From the NCBI RefSeq assembly GCF_010993705.1, contig NZ_WOFO01000003.1, positions 310,001 to 374,000 of the forward strand: a DNA stretch of 64,000 nt. The letters are read 5' to 3'. The stretch is from Cyclobacterium sp. SYSU L10401. GTDB taxonomy: Bacteria; Bacteroidota; Bacteroidia; Cytophagales; Cyclobacteriaceae. Shown one piece after another: positions 63,452 to 64,000 of the stretch. The translations under genes were made by a program, and so were the position numbers. The notes beneath the pieces were generated by a model. That model searched no databases. It saw only the letters and a list, made by a program, of their open reading frames with translations, and was not told where the DNA came from. Positions within the stretch are counted from its first letter, which is position 1, and each line of letters starts with the position of its first letter.

Positions 63452-64000
63452 ATGAGTACTACACTAATTATCGTTATTGTTGCCGTACTAATCGGTATTT
63501 TCATTGTTTCACTTTATAATAAACTGGTTGCTTATAAGAATAACCGGGAAAATGCCTTTGCTGACATTGATGTGCAACTCAAACAAAGACATGACCTTAT
63601 TCCACAGTTGGTGAGCAGTGTAAAAGGATACATGGAACATGAAGCAGGGGTCCTGACCCGGGTTACCGAAGCAAGGTCCAGGGCAATGAAAGCTTCTACC
63701 ATTGATGGTAAAATCGCCGCAGAACAGGAATTAGGTGCCGCCCTGCAAGGATTACAGATCCAGGTGGAGGCCTATCCGGATCTAAAAGCCAACACCAACT
63801 TTTTACAACTCCAAAATGAGATATCTGATGTGGAGAATAAACTGGCCGCCGCCAGGAGGTATTTTAACTCGGCTACCAAGGAATACAATGTTGCCGTGCA
63901 AAGCTTTCCTTCCAACCTGATCGCCGGCATGTTTGGTTTTCATACCGAAACGATGTTTGATGTAGGAAATGCGGAAAGAGAAAGATTGGACCAGGCGCCT
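63452..64000 (+). CDS. lemA: LemA-family protein (cut by window edge)
   Basis: I translated this from ATG 63452 to the right edge: 183 codons with no stop. An N-terminal helix (about 4-20) is followed by the LemA domain: ENAFADIDVQLKQRHDLIP, LVSSVKGYMEHEAGVLTRV, ARRYFNSATKEYNVAVQSFP. LemA proteins are membrane-anchored helical bundles of unclear role. Little of the family's ~190 residues is missing. Confidence 0.95.
   Translation, partial: MSTTLIIVIVAVLIGIFIVSLYNKLVAYKNNRENAFADIDVQLKQRHDLIPQLVSSVKGYMEHEAGVLTRVTEARSRAMKASTIDGKIAAEQELGAALQGLQIQVEAYPDLKANTNFLQLQNEISDVENKLAAARRYFNSATKEYNVAVQSFPSNLIAGMFGFHTETMFDVGNAERERLDQAP

Overview
The window looks like a chromosomal segment of a Bacteroidota bacterium, most likely order Cytophagales and family Cyclobacteriaceae (the family is inference). 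The signs are a SusC/SusD pair, lineage-typical families (DUF5683, GSCFA, DUF4230, SusD-like lipoprotein), weak Shine-Dalgarno signals, and promoters of the Bacteroidota type (TTTG, about 19 nt, TAnnTTTG). No rRNA, tRNA, CRISPR, IS element or integrase was seen. Both ends cut genes: an ABC exporter on the left and LemA on the right.

Left part (1-8250): ABC exporter fragment, large-subunit catalase, what looks like the 3' remnant of an AEC-family transporter gene, gamma-glutamyltransferase, an orphan HPt protein, a 48-residue membrane peptide with an unrecognised 219-residue protein, a deoxynucleoside kinase and a 3-hydroxyacyl-CoA dehydrogenase.

8475-22322 reads as one nutrient-scavenging region. 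An ethanolamine-type permease is followed by a glutamine-synthetase-like ligase, an iron-type alcohol dehydrogenase, a class-I-amidotransferase-like hydrolase and an aldehyde dehydrogenase. Together these give a complete paper route ethanolamine -> gamma-glutamyl-ethanolamide -> aldehyde -> gamma-glutamylglycine -> glycine + glutamate. Next come SusC, SusD and a large phospholipase C, which could supply the head group from phospholipid. 22596-26500 is an aldonate operon (KDGal kinase, KDPGal aldolase, GntP permease, FAH-family enzyme).

26697-45508 is mostly housekeeping: pyrG, yidC, a UPF0173 hydrolase, parA-parB, a DUF5683 protein, dapB, lepB, ung, apaG, a methyltransferase, a coiled-coil membrane protein, rpsF-rpsR-rplI, GSCFA, a DUF255 thioredoxin-like protein and priA.

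46164-54577 is a tight seven-gene operon: an alpha/beta hydrolase with Cys in the nucleophile position, an acetoacetate-decarboxylase-family protein, two small membrane proteins, a patatin, a membrane-bound metallophosphoesterase and a cholesterol-oxidase-like GMC flavoprotein. I read it as an uncharacterised lipid- or sterol-processing system. Opposite it, 54592-59877 is a four-gene operon of a membrane DUF5675 protein, a membrane-anchored N-acetylmuramidase, a DUF4230 lipoprotein and a large split DUF4230 protein. It is probably a cell-envelope system of unknown purpose. The window closes with an isoquinoline-oxidoreductase-type molybdenum hydroxylase pair, a small membrane protein and lemA.
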